From assembly GCA_019248485.1 (NCBI GenBank), contig JAEHGL010000009.1, positions 1 through 36,739 of the forward strand: a stretch of DNA of 36,739 bases, given 5' to 3'. The notes under the pieces are model-generated. The model had not been told where the DNA came from. It made no database searches and was given only the letters and a program-made list of their open reading frames with translations. Position numbers and translations under genes: made by a program. Below, piece by piece: positions 16,332 to 23,459 of this stretch (the first letter of the stretch is position 1; each line of letters begins with the position of its first letter). Source of the DNA: Candidatus Komeilibacteria bacterium S5_K13 (GTDB taxonomy: Bacteria; Patescibacteriota; Patescibacteriia; UBA1558; S5-K13).

Positions 16332-16406
16332 GTCCTGGTAGTTCAACGGATAGAACAACAGCCTTCTAAGCTGTGGATCTAGGTTCGATTCCTAGCCGGG
16401 ATACCA
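16332..16406 (+). tRNA. tRNA-Arg(UCU)
   Basis: A full cloverleaf forms. The acceptor GTCCTGG (16332-16338) pairs with CCGGGAT, and the discriminator A and encoded CCA end at 16406. The D stem is GTTC/GAAC, the anticodon stem ACAGC/GCTGT with loop CTTCTAA (anticodon UCU), and the T stem CTAGG/CCTAG with loop TTCGATT. Acceptor pairing uses two wobble pairs. It is the only intact member of the three-unit array beginning at 15741. Confidence 0.95.
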
Positions 16407-16409
16407 TAA

Positions 16410-16502
16410 CATCAAGCTACGCTTGATGGAATTTAAGAATTATGAATTTAGAATTTCGATTAATAAATTATTCAATTTGTTCATCATTCAAAATTCATAA
16501 TT
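16410..16502. repeat. Hairpin plus MITE-like 12-bp inverted repeat between tRNA genes
   Basis: CATCAAGC (16410-16417) and GCTTGATG (16421-16428) form an 8-bp hairpin with a 3-nt loop. Next, AATTATGAATTT (16438-16449) and AAATTCATAATT (16491-16502) form a perfect 12-bp inverted repeat around 41 bp. The latter resembles a tiny non-autonomous element. No T tract follows the first hairpin, so it is not a standard terminator. Confidence 0.6.
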
Positions 16503-16517
16503 AATCATTGTATCATG

Positions 16518-16587
16518 GTGGGTGTAGCTCAATGGTAGAGCACTGGTTTGTGGTACCAGTGGTTGTGGGTTCGAAACCCCCTGACCA
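16518..16587 (+). pseudogene. tRNA-His-like sequence with defective 3' acceptor strand
   Basis: It starts GTGGGTG-TA-GCTC with D stem GCTC/GAGC, anticodon stem CTGGT/ACCAG, loop TTGTGGT (anticodon GUG) and T loop TTCGAAA. The T stem has one mismatch (GTGGG against CCCCC). After it comes TGACCA, which cannot close the acceptor stem with GTGGGTG. A G precedes position 1, as in real tRNA-His. It is best read as a decayed or 3'-replaced copy; the intact tRNA-His follows at 16692. Confidence 0.65.
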
Positions 16588-16691
16588 AAGACTTTACCAC
16601 AGAAATACTGAGACTTTGGAGAACCATTAAATTATTAAATTGTGAAGAGTATTTAGACATTTTATAGAGCATTCGTATTTTTACATACCAT

Positions 16692-16767
16692 GGTGCCCAT
16701 GGTGTAACGGTTAACACAGCGGTTTGTGGTACCGCTAATTCGGGTTCGATTCCCGATGGGCACCCCA
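16692..16767 (+). tRNA. tRNA-His(GUG)
   Basis: The acceptor GTGCCCA (16693-16699) pairs perfectly with TGGGCAC (16757-16763). An encoded G(-1) at 16692 faces discriminator C 16764, the tRNA-His identity pair, and CCA ends at 16767. The D stem is GTGT/ACAC, the anticodon stem GCGGT/ACCGC with loop TTGTGGT, and the T stem TCGGG/CCCGA. A terminator follows immediately. Confidence 0.96.
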
Positions 16768-16770
16768 AAT

Positions 16771-16800
16771 CAAAAACCCCCATTTTAATGGGGTTTTTTG
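16771..16800 (+). terminator. Terminator after tRNA-His
   Basis: CCCCATT-tt-AATGGGG is extended by A/T tract pairing and ends in TTTTTT. There is one mismatch in the extended stem. Confidence 0.9.
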
Positions 16801-16837
16801 ATACCCAAAAGTAGAGTTAGAACCGAAATTGTAAATC

Positions 16838-16846
16838 TGATATAAT
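16838..16846 (+). promoter_or_regulatory. Extended -10 promoter, probably leaderless transcript
   Basis: TGA followed by a perfect TATAAT (16841-16846). The start codon of the next gene is at 16853, 7 nt after the -10 box, so transcription would begin on or next to the ATG. No clear -35 is present. Confidence 0.65.
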
Positions 16847-16852
16847 GGTTCT

Positions 16853-17320
16853 ATGAAATCAGAAGAATTAAAACAACTAATTCAAGATATCGTTAAGCAA
16901 TCTGTAGAACTTAAAGACAAACATACTTGGGCTAAAGATGCTCCAGTAAATTATGTTTGTATTTTTAGTAAAAATGAAGAGCATTATAATAATCTTATAT
17001 CGGCAGTAGAAGAAATGAGTTATATTAAAATAGTAGATAATACCAAAATGGGGTCTATATTTCTTTTGAATCCCATTGACACAATTGCTGGAAAGTTAAA
17101 ATTACTTAAAATAAGAAAGTCAGATATAAACAGAAAAGAACTTGGAGATGCTGATTTTACAATTGATGAGTATTTTAAATTTAAAAAAGATTATTTAAAT
17201 AAAAAGGGTTGGAATTTAATTAAAAGAGAAGATTTTGAAATGATGGAATTAAAAGATGCTGATTTTAATATCTTGTGTTATTTTTCTAATCCAACTTTAG
17301 AAGATTTATATAATATTTAA
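16853..17320 (+). CDS. Hypothetical protein, first gene of a four-gene operon
   Basis: This 155-residue soluble protein is not recognised as a named family. It has an N-terminal helix (MKSEELKQLIQDIVKQSVEL), a predicted alpha/beta core (VNYVCIFSKNEEHYNNL, then GSIFLLNP) and a C-terminal helical stretch. The transcript is probably leaderless. It lies 18 nt before the HAD-like gene, and the next three genes follow closely, so they are probably co-expressed. The preceding tRNA-His terminator separates it from the tRNA zone. Confidence 0.8.
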   Translation: MKSEELKQLIQDIVKQSVELKDKHTWAKDAPVNYVCIFSKNEEHYNNLISAVEEMSYIKIVDNTKMGSIFLLNPIDTIAGKLKLLKIRKSDINRKELGDADFTIDEYFKFKKDYLNKKGWNLIKREDFEMMELKDADFNILCYFSNPTLEDLYNI

Positions 17321-17338
17321 ATTGAGAAAATAAAACAT

Positions 17339-17833
17339 ATGAAAGAGAAAATATTAATCTTTTTACACGGTACATTAATAATGCATAAAAGTGCAGAAGA
17401 TAAAACCCGAGAAGAAAGAGTTGAGCAAATTTTGAATAATGACTCATCGGTGTATGACTATATTTCTTATATTCCAATTGGCAACGCTGTAGAAAAATTG
17501 AAATTTTGGCAATCACAAGGTGCAGAAATCTTATATTTGAGTTCTCACGAAGACATAAAAGATGTTGAAAGGGACAAGTGTGTTCTAGAAAAATATGATT
17601 TTCCAGATGGAGAAGTTCTTTATCGCCAAAATGGGGAGCTCTATAAAAATATTATTGAGAAAATCATCCCAGATATTTTAGTTGAGGATGATTGCGAAAG
17701 CATTGGTGGTGAAGAAGAAATGTCTATTACTTTTGTAAAACCAGAAATTAAACAAGAAATAAAATCTATAGTAATCAAAGAATTTAGTGGAATTGACGAT
17801 TTACCAAATGACCTAGAAAGTTTAAAAAAATAA
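17339..17833 (+). CDS. HAD-like protein with altered motif I
   Basis: This 164-residue protein begins KEKILIFLHGTLIMHKSA. The position resembles HAD motif I (DxDGT), but the nucleophile Asp and the acid Asp are replaced (F-L-H-G-T). A motif II-like ILYLSSHED and a motif IV-like DILVEDDCESIGG are present at the expected places. It may be a non-hydrolytic HAD relative, or an enzyme with a changed active site. It lies 18 nt after the upstream gene and 10 nt before the DUF3795 gene. Confidence 0.7.
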   Translation: MKEKILIFLHGTLIMHKSAEDKTREERVEQILNNDSSVYDYISYIPIGNAVEKLKFWQSQGAEILYLSSHEDIKDVERDKCVLEKYDFPDGEVLYRQNGELYKNIIEKIIPDILVEDDCESIGGEEEMSITFVKPEIKQEIKSIVIKEFSGIDDLPNDLESLKK

Positions 17834-17843
17834 AAATAATTTT

Positions 17844-18194
17844 ATGGATAAAAAAACTATAAATTTAACCGCCTATTGTGGCTTATATTGTCCAGAGTGT
17901 TACAAAATGGTCGTCTCCAATTCAGCCAAATCATTAAAAGACACTCTAGAAAATACTCATATTTGTGGGTCAACAAATAATCCATCTGAACAATTTAAAA
18001 AAGAGCTTGATAACTTAATTTCACTTCGTTGTCCAAGAGTATGCAAAGATGGAGGTGGAAATCCAGATTGCGCAATAAGAAAATGTTGTATTGAAAAAAA
18101 TATCGTTGGTTGTTGGGATTGTAATGATTTTCAAATATGTGAAAAGCTAACAGAACAATTTGTTAACAATATTAAAAAAATAAAGGAAATATGA
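17844..18194 (+). CDS. DUF3795-type cysteine-rich protein
   Basis: This 116-residue protein starts with LTAYCGLYCPECYKMV (C12, C16, C19). More cysteines follow in CPRVCKDGGGNPDCAIRKCC and in VGCWDCNDFQIC. The CGLYCxxC opening and the spaced C..C pairs downstream are the pattern of DUF3795, a family of presumed zinc-binding proteins of unknown function. Its TGA stop overlaps the ATG of the HD gene (ATGA at 18191-18194). Confidence 0.85.
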   Translation: MDKKTINLTAYCGLYCPECYKMVVSNSAKSLKDTLENTHICGSTNNPSEQFKKELDNLISLRCPRVCKDGGGNPDCAIRKCCIEKNIVGCWDCNDFQICEKLTEQFVNNIKKIKEI

Positions 18195-18745
18195 AAATTA
18201 CAAAAATAGCACAGGAACACATTAAAGAGCTTTGCAAAAGTCCAAAGAATATTTTTGGAATGGACATATATAATTATCATTTTGTATATGTAGTAAAATA
18301 TGCAAAAGTTTTAGCAAAACAAACCGGTGCAGATTCTGAACTTCTTGAAATAGTTGGATGGTTACACGATGTTGGTAGTATAAAAGGATATTACAAAGAT
18401 CATCATATTTATGGAGCAAAATATATTGAAAAATTTCTCAAAAAACATAATTACCCAGAAGACAAAATTAAAAATGCTGTTCATTGTGTGCTTAGTCATA
18501 GAGCAAGTAAAAACATAAAACGAAAAACAATAGAAGCCCAATGTCTTGCAGATGCTGACTCTATGAGTCATTTTGGACAAATAACAAGTATATTTAATCT
18601 CGCTTTTATAATAAGAAAATTATCTGTTGAAAAAGCAGATAAATTCGTGAAAAATAAATTAAACAATTCTTATAAAAATCTATCTCCAATGGCAAAAAAA
18701 ATAATAAAGCCAAAATTTGACGCTCTTAAAATTGTGTTAAAATAG
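18191..18745 (+). CDS. HD-domain phosphohydrolase
   Basis: This 184-residue protein has metal-binding positions H30 (NYHFVYV), H59-D60 (GWLHDVG), H98 and H103 (AVHCVLSHRA) and D121 (CLADADSMSH). This is the HD superfamily pattern, of the subtype often seen in small predicted metal-dependent phosphohydrolases acting on nucleotides. It is translationally coupled to the DUF3795 gene by a 4-nt overlap. A repeat module with a terminator hairpin follows at 18756-18859. Confidence 0.88.
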   Translation: MKITKIAQEHIKELCKSPKNIFGMDIYNYHFVYVVKYAKVLAKQTGADSELLEIVGWLHDVGSIKGYYKDHHIYGAKYIEKFLKKHNYPEDKIKNAVHCVLSHRASKNIKRKTIEAQCLADADSMSHFGQITSIFNLAFIIRKLSVEKADKFVKNKLNNSYKNLSPMAKKIIKPKFDALKIVLK

Positions 18746-18755
18746 CCATCTCTTT

Positions 18756-18859
18756 TTATATTTTGAATAATCTTATATTTTCTAAATTAAGTATCTCGCT
18801 TCGAATATTCTCCACTACGCGACCCCAAACAAAAAACATCTTTATAAAAGGTGTTTTTT
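18756..18859 (-). repeat. WGR/terminator repeat module, copy 1
   Basis: On the plus strand a GACCCC core is followed by a terminator hairpin (18831-18859, AAAAAACATC...GGTGTTTTTT). On the minus strand a small frame opens at ATG 18839 inside the hairpin and ends at TAA 18756-18758. It encodes 27 residues starting MFFVWGRVVENIRS. Three related modules lie at 19354, 31323 and 32348. This copy flanks one side of the solitary gene at 18944-19291. Confidence 0.7.
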
Positions 18860-18943
18860 GTTTTTTGACAAAGAAAAAAGACGAAGAGCATTTCTCCGCC
18901 TTTAATAAATAAATCGTAACTCAAATTTATTGTATTTGAACTT

Positions 18944-19291
18944 CTAACAGCCTCTGCCATTAATTTCCAGCAGAATCTCTTGCACAGAAAGAAAGCGTTG
19001 ATCTAAAACTTCTAAATCTAGATATTCAAAAGAATTTTTGTTTACCTTAAACTCTTCTTCTAGAGATAATATTTGTTCTTGAACCTTAGCAAGTCTTGAA
19101 TCGTTTAATTCTTTAACGATCTCTTCCGTCATTTCTTTTGCTTGTCCGAAAACATTACGTATATCTACGAGAAGAAACCCGCCAAGCGCCGCATCTTTCA
19201 GTGACTTTTCACAATGCTTAAGTTTTTGAACTGTGAGCCATAAATATCTCCAAAGAGATATCAATATATCGACTTTCATCTTAGTTGTCAT
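18944..19291 (-). CDS. Solitary helical protein bracketed by repeat modules
   Basis: This 115-residue protein appears almost entirely helical and coiled-coil prone (LNDSRLAKVQEQILSLEEEF). I do not recognise the family. The start at 19291 is supported by a strong Shine-Dalgarno AGGAGG (19302-19297 on the minus strand), 5 nt upstream, and by a TTGACA promoter. It is a single-gene unit between repeat copies 1 and 2. Its strong Shine-Dalgarno contrasts with nearby operon genes, like the other solitary genes here. Confidence 0.8.
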   Translation of the reverse strand: MTTKMKVDILISLWRYLWLTVQKLKHCEKSLKDAALGGFLLVDIRNVFGQAKEMTEEIVKELNDSRLAKVQEQILSLEEEFKVNKNSFEYLDLEVLDQRFLSVQEILLEINGRGC

Positions 19292-19322
19292 ATTAACCTC
19301 CTAGGCTATTTTCTAATATACA

Positions 19323-19351
19323 ACTTTAGAATACTTGACATCTTTTGTCAA
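19323..19351 (-). promoter_or_regulatory. Promoter with TTGACA...TGTCAA palindrome
   Basis: Reading on the minus strand, -35 TTGACA (19351-19346), a 17-bp spacer and TAAAGT (19328-19323). The -35 box is one arm of an inverted repeat TTGACA-5-TGTCAA (19335-19351), which could be an operator. Confidence 0.6.
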
Positions 19352-19353
19352 TA

Positions 19354-19471
19354 TCAAACATACGCTAATTTGTCCAACTCTTCTCTTATACTTTCATAAT
19401 CAAAATTCCTTAACGTGTCCACTAACTGACCCCAAACAAAGAAACTCTTTATTTAAAGGGTTTTTTTGTTA
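19354..19471 (-). repeat. WGR/terminator repeat module, copy 2
   Basis: The minus-strand frame without a standard start codon reads FFVWGQLVDTLRNFDYES and ends at TGA 19354-19356. The hairpin AACTCTTT...AAAGGGTT with a T tract lies at 19443-19467 on the plus strand. Bases 19443-19471 are identical to 31491-31519 in copy 3. It shares the GACCCCAAAC junction with copy 1 and the LR-x-x-D-aromatic-E peptide tail with copy 3, so it is a mosaic. Confidence 0.7.
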
Positions 19472-19485
19472 ATATGAATATTGAT

Positions 19486-19530
19486 TTGACATATTTATGT
19501 ATGAATGATATTATATTCCCATATAGGGAA
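19486..19530 (+). promoter_or_regulatory. Promoter and operator of the higBA-type operon
   Basis: TTGACA (19486-19491), a 17-bp spacer and TATTAT (19509-19514), immediately followed by the perfect palindrome TTCCCATATAGGGAA (19516-19530) at the expected transcription start. This is where an antitoxin HTH domain would autoregulate. Confidence 0.8.
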
Positions 19531-19563
19531 CAAAAATAATGTAATATATTTTATTGAAATTTA

Positions 19564-19848
19564 ATGAACATAATTAATAGAAAAGTATTAGTTGATTTCA
19601 AACAGAAGCATGTTGATGTAAGCTCGCAAATAGATTCATGGGAAGCTGAAGCGGATGCATCTGAATGGGATACACCACAAGATATAAAAGATAGGCATGC
19701 CACAGCAAGTTTTGTTAATAAACAGGTAGTTTTTAATTTGAAGGGTAATAAGTATCGTTTACTTGTGCAAGTAGACTATGAACATAAAATTATATTCATC
19801 AAGAAAGCGGGGACGCATGATGAATATAAGAAATGGAAAATTAATTAA
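19564..19848 (+). CDS. higB: HigB-family toxin (RelE-like mRNA interferase)
   Basis: This 94-residue protein has the HigB_toxin family pattern: SSQIDSWEAEADASEWDTPQ, a central VFNLKGNKYRLLVQVDYEH and a C-terminal FIKKAGTHDEYKKW. The NLKGNKYRLLV strand and GTHDEYKKW are hallmark segments of this RelE-fold subfamily, which cleaves mRNA on the ribosome. It is the first gene of the operon, 5 nt before its antitoxin, the usual higB-then-higA order. Expression is probably controlled by the palindrome at 19516-19530. Confidence 0.92.
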   Translation: MNIINRKVLVDFKQKHVDVSSQIDSWEAEADASEWDTPQDIKDRHATASFVNKQVVFNLKGNKYRLLVQVDYEHKIIFIKKAGTHDEYKKWKIN

Positions 19849-19853
19849 AATTT

Positions 19854-21068
19854 ATGAATACAATATTTAAAGTATTAAGAACTGAAGAGGATTATAATTC
19901 TGCCTTAAAAATGGTGGAAGATTTAATGAATAAAAATCCTAAATTAGGATCAAATGACAGTGATAGACTAGACTTATTAGTATCTTTAATAAAAGATTAT
20001 GAATCAAAAATATTTCCTAAATCATTGCCTGATCCTATTGAAGCAATTAAATTTCGTATGGAACAATCCAACTTAAAACCAAAAGATTTAATTCCATATA
20101 TAGGCAGTAGAAGTAAAGTATCCGAGATTCTTTCTTACAAACGCTCATTAACTATTTCAATGATAAGGGCGTTGGAAGAAGGATTAGGTATTCCATCTAA
20201 AGTCTTAATTCAAAAAATAGAAAAAAGAAATGACTCGCAATATGAGAATTGGAGTCTAGATATAGTTAAAGCCATGGACATACGCGGCTATTTTGGAAAT
20301 ATGTCATTAAAAGAATATAGCAAAACGGACTTATTGAAATCATTTTTTCCTTCACAGATGACTACACAACCAATTGCATTATTTCGTAAAACCAATTATA
20401 GAATAGCTCCTCGTACCGATAAAAACGCATTAACTGCCTGGACGATGCGTGTATTACAAAAAGCCAAAGAAATAAAAATATCATCAAAATATAAACATGG
20501 AATCATTAATTTAGAGTTCATGCAAAACCTAGTCAAATTAAGTGTGAAAAATGATAGTCCACTATTTGTCAAAAAATATTTAGAAAAATATGGCATTAAA
20601 TTAGTGATTGAACCACCTCTTCCCAAAACTCATCTAGATGGAGTGGTTATATTGTCGGAAAAAGATAACCCGATAATTGGGTTGACTATTCGATATGATC
20701 GTCTTGATAACTTTTGGTTTACATTAATGCACGAACTTGCTCATATAGCACTACATTACAATCAAGATGTTCATCTTTTTTATGATGAGTTAGAAGAAAT
20801 GAAAGGATCGGACATTGCAAGCAATGAAAAAGAGGCAGATTTATTAGCTGGAGAATCTCTGGTTCCATCAGATAAATGGGAAATTAGTCCTGCCAAGCTA
20901 ATGCCATCCTCTATTGCAGCAAGTAGTCTAGCTAAAGAACTTGGCATACATGTTGCTATCATTGCTGGAAAAATAAGACACGAAGGTGATAAATGGATTT
21001 ATTTAAATAATATTATTAATAATAATAAAGTTCGTCACTTATTTCCTAAAGAAAAGTGGGATAAATAA
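19854..21068 (+). CDS. HigA-type antitoxin fused to ImmA/IrrE metallopeptidase
   Basis: The 404-residue protein has two parts. Residues 1-125 resemble the HigA antitoxin: an N-terminal helical segment, then an XRE helix-turn-helix (KPKDLIPYIGSRSKVSEIL). Residues 135-404 are an ImmA/IrrE-like domain with zinc motif HELAH (293-297) and a downstream acid ligand in NEKEADLLAGESL. Antitoxin-peptidase fusions may cleave or sense a partner on phage infection, by analogy with ImmA, which relieves repression by cutting a repressor. It lies 5 nt after higB and 14 nt before the beta-family gene. Normal HigA proteins are near 100-130 residues, so the fusion is distinctive. Confidence 0.9.
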   Translation: MNTIFKVLRTEEDYNSALKMVEDLMNKNPKLGSNDSDRLDLLVSLIKDYESKIFPKSLPDPIEAIKFRMEQSNLKPKDLIPYIGSRSKVSEILSYKRSLTISMIRALEEGLGIPSKVLIQKIEKRNDSQYENWSLDIVKAMDIRGYFGNMSLKEYSKTDLLKSFFPSQMTTQPIALFRKTNYRIAPRTDKNALTAWTMRVLQKAKEIKISSKYKHGIINLEFMQNLVKLSVKNDSPLFVKKYLEKYGIKLVIEPPLPKTHLDGVVILSEKDNPIIGLTIRYDRLDNFWFTLMHELAHIALHYNQDVHLFYDELEEMKGSDIASNEKEADLLAGESLVPSDKWEISPAKLMPSSIAASSLAKELGIHVAIIAGKIRHEGDKWIYLNNIINNNKVRHLFPKEKWDK

Positions 21069-21082
21069 TAATTATAAGTCTT

Positions 21083-22243
21083 ATGCCTAATTCAAATAAA
21101 TATACACCAATATTAAAGTGGAAACGCGCTGAGCAAAGAGCGTTTTTAAGATTAGAAAATAAATATAAAAACAATATGATGCCCCTATTAGAATTGGTCA
21201 TGCCAACGGTATCATTATACAAAAAGGTAGATAAAAAAAATGTTAGAAAAACTCCGGATGAATTGCTAAAAGAAATCGTGGAAAAGTTTTATAGTAAAAA
21301 ATTAAAAGAAATACCAGAAGAAATATTAAAGTGCTGGGGTGATAAACCTATTTACCTTGATTTTACTTTATTATACAACGCTGAAAAAACCACCAACATA
21401 AAGCTCGACGGAATAAATACTATCATACCCGCGAGCATGAATTTAGGGTTAAATATAGTTCCAGTGCTTAATTTGAATGATAACAATGAAATTAAAGAGG
21501 CTGTGCGTTTAATTCAGGAAAAATATAAATTGGGAGTATGTTTAAGAATTACATCCTCAGATTTGTTAAATAAGAATAGGGTAAGTGACATAAATGGACT
21601 AAATGAAAAAATCCAAATATTCTTAGTTGATTCTAATTTACTAAGAAAAGATATTGATCTTTTAATAGATATAAAAGAATTGGAAAAAGATGATGGCACA
21701 TATTTAAGCCTTTTTAACATTAGTCAAGAAATAGAGAATTTATCGGAGTGGAGAAATCTTATTTTTGCAAGCGGATCATTTCCTCAAAGCGTAACAGATT
21801 GTAAATCTGATGAATTAAATTATATTCCTCGGATAGATTGGGGAAACTGGTTACAATTAAATGATTTAAAAACAATTCAGAGATTACCAATTTTTGCGGA
21901 TTATACTATGCGAAATCCAATCTTTAAAGAATCTCTTCAATATTTTAATTCAACGGCTAGTATTAAATATACGCTTGATGATAATTACCTTGTCATGAAA
22001 GGTAGGGTAAGTAAATTTGAAGACTACTTAATAAATGCCAAACTGTTAGTTGAAGACACTGGGCATTTTTATGGAGAGGGTTTTAGTTGGGGAGACCACG
22101 AAATTGAACAAAAATCTAAACGTTTTCATGAGTGGATCAAAAACAAGGAACTTAAGGGTATGGGCAATACAGAAGATTGGATTGCATGGGAGATTAATCA
22201 TCATTTATTAGTAGTGGTTAATCAGCTCGCCAAGCTAACCTAG
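21083..22243 (+). CDS. T4 beta-protein family (Beta_protein) gene
   Basis: This 386-residue protein fits the Beta_protein family: an opening YTPILKWKRAEQRAFLRL, a MMPLLELVMP segment, ASGSFPQSV and a C-terminal EDTGHFYGEGFSWGDHEI. Members occur in phages and in bacterial genomic islands, often near sce7726-type genes. The family has a TIM-barrel-like pattern of strands and helices, but its activity is not established. It is third in the toxin-antitoxin operon, 14 nt after the ImmA fusion, and its 3' end overlaps the convergent sce7726 gene by 26 nt. Confidence 0.85.
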   Translation: MPNSNKYTPILKWKRAEQRAFLRLENKYKNNMMPLLELVMPTVSLYKKVDKKNVRKTPDELLKEIVEKFYSKKLKEIPEEILKCWGDKPIYLDFTLLYNAEKTTNIKLDGINTIIPASMNLGLNIVPVLNLNDNNEIKEAVRLIQEKYKLGVCLRITSSDLLNKNRVSDINGLNEKIQIFLVDSNLLRKDIDLLIDIKELEKDDGTYLSLFNISQEIENLSEWRNLIFASGSFPQSVTDCKSDELNYIPRIDWGNWLQLNDLKTIQRLPIFADYTMRNPIFKESLQYFNSTASIKYTLDDNYLVMKGRVSKFEDYLINAKLLVEDTGHFYGEGFSWGDHEIEQKSKRFHEWIKNKELKGMGNTEDWIAWEINHHLLVVVNQLAKLT

Positions 22244-22838
22244 TTTTAAGACATAATCTAACTCTTTTCTTTAGCTCTTTTTGATCTAATGTTTCTGCTA
22301 GGTGTTTATATATTATACTTCTTGTTTTTGAACGCATTCCTTTTGCAGCATTTATCTCTTCTAGAATATTAAGTGCCTCGTCTCGCCATAAAAGTGCTGC
22401 GATAGCAGCGTAATCAGGGTTTGGATTTAACTCTGGTTCTCGAACACAACAAAAAGATACCTCCTTTTCAAGAGAGATTATTTTTGCAATAGTTATTCCC
22501 CACCATTCAGGTACTATTTTTATTGCTTCATGTAGATGATTTTTTCCTACTACTAAAGTTACCTTATCTAAAACAGAATTATATATTTCAATTTGTCTAG
22601 GTAGGCGCATCAAATTATCTTTGTCACTTTTAAGTTCATAGCCATGAATAATACCATTTACTACAGCAACATCAACACGAGTGGCTCCATGGGTTATACC
22701 TAACTCTTCTACAATCCTAGTATCAATATCTCTAGAATATTTTTTTTCAAGAACCTTCTTTAGTGCCGTCCTTATATCTCTATCGTTAGTCAGTAAAAAA
22801 TGCTGAGACGATAATTTTATATTTTTATTCAATTTCAT
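22218..22838 (-). CDS. sce7726-family PD-(D/E)XK-like protein
   Basis: This 206-residue protein contains RVDVAVVNGIIHGYELKSD, a PD-(D/E)XK nuclease pattern with D56, E68 and K70 (E44 may be the helix acid). VTLVVGKNHLHEA follows. Family members co-occur with the T4-beta family. Transcription is convergent with that gene with 26 nt of shared tail, an arrangement that would make mutually antisense 3' ends. The likely role is DNA cleavage or binding in a defence module (inference). Confidence 0.85.
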   Translation of the reverse strand: MKLNKNIKLSSQHFLLTNDRDIRTALKKVLEKKYSRDIDTRIVEELGITHGATRVDVAVVNGIIHGYELKSDKDNLMRLPRQIEIYNSVLDKVTLVVGKNHLHEAIKIVPEWWGITIAKIISLEKEVSFCCVREPELNPNPDYAAIAALLWRDEALNILEEINAAKGMRSKTRSIIYKHLAETLDQKELKKRVRLCLKTRLAWRAD

Positions 22839-22862
22839 AATATATTATGCTAATGTATTTAT

Positions 22863-22868
22863 ATTATA
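22863..22868 (-). promoter_or_regulatory. Extended -10 promoter for the sce7726 gene
   Basis: On the minus strand TGT-TATAAT is an extended -10, 25 nt before the start codon at 22838. No clear -35 is present. Confidence 0.55.
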
Positions 22869-22984
22869 ACACGTTGTATCGATTTGAAAAATAATAAATT
22901 TAATTCATAATACAAAAATATAAATATTAGCCCTCCCCCATTCTTGTCGCTTTATTATTTATTTTTATAGTACCTCTGCGTTTT

Positions 22985-23395
22985 TTAGTTTAAGTTATTA
23001 AGTTCTTTATACTGCTTAATTAAAAAAGCAAAGTTGGGATTATCAACTGATACTGGATTATTGTTTTTATCGAAATGTATTGTAAGGGATAGAATCTTTC
23101 TACCATTAAGAGTTGCAAGCGCATAAATCAATCCTGGCAATACCCAAAATAGTAATAAAATAATAAATACAATTCCATTGAAATTGTTTACTTGTTTATT
23201 TAAAATAATATAATCTTTTTCATTGTTCTCTGAAACTACTGTGTATGCGGGATATTTTTGTTTTAGAAATTCAGCAAAGGAATTGAATCTATTACTTTTA
23301 ATATTTCTATTTTCTTGATTAAGTAGCTCACCACAGTGACGACATTTAATTGCTTCGTCTTTTATTTCTTCTGCGCAAAATGGACATTTTTTCAT
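22985..23395 (-). CDS. Zinc-ribbon membrane protein
   Basis: The 136-residue protein starts MKKCPFCAEEIKDEAIKCRH: C4, C7, C18 and C21 form a zinc ribbon of the zinc_ribbon_2 type. A hydrophilic linker is followed by one membrane helix (about 73-95, NGIVFIILLLFWVLPGLIYA) and a short C-terminal beta region. The function of this common architecture is unknown. It lies next to the 125-bp inverted-repeat element. Confidence 0.85.
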   Translation of the reverse strand: MKKCPFCAEEIKDEAIKCRHCGELLNQENRNIKSNRFNSFAEFLKQKYPAYTVVSENNEKDYIILNKQVNNFNGIVFIILLLFWVLPGLIYALATLNGRKILSLTIHFDKNNNPVSVDNPNFAFLIKQYKELNNLN

Positions 23396-23459
23396 AAAAT
23401 TATAGCTTTTAATTATAAATTAGGTAATGCCCATTTAAAACAAAAACGGACACCCGACC

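Noticed and set aside
15741-16406. CRISPR array
   Set aside because: Only three long, divergent units spaced about 300 bp apart, with no short regular repeats or Cas genes.
16529-16783. Minus-strand reading frame across the tRNA-His region
   Set aside because: It is antisense to tRNA genes and their terminator.
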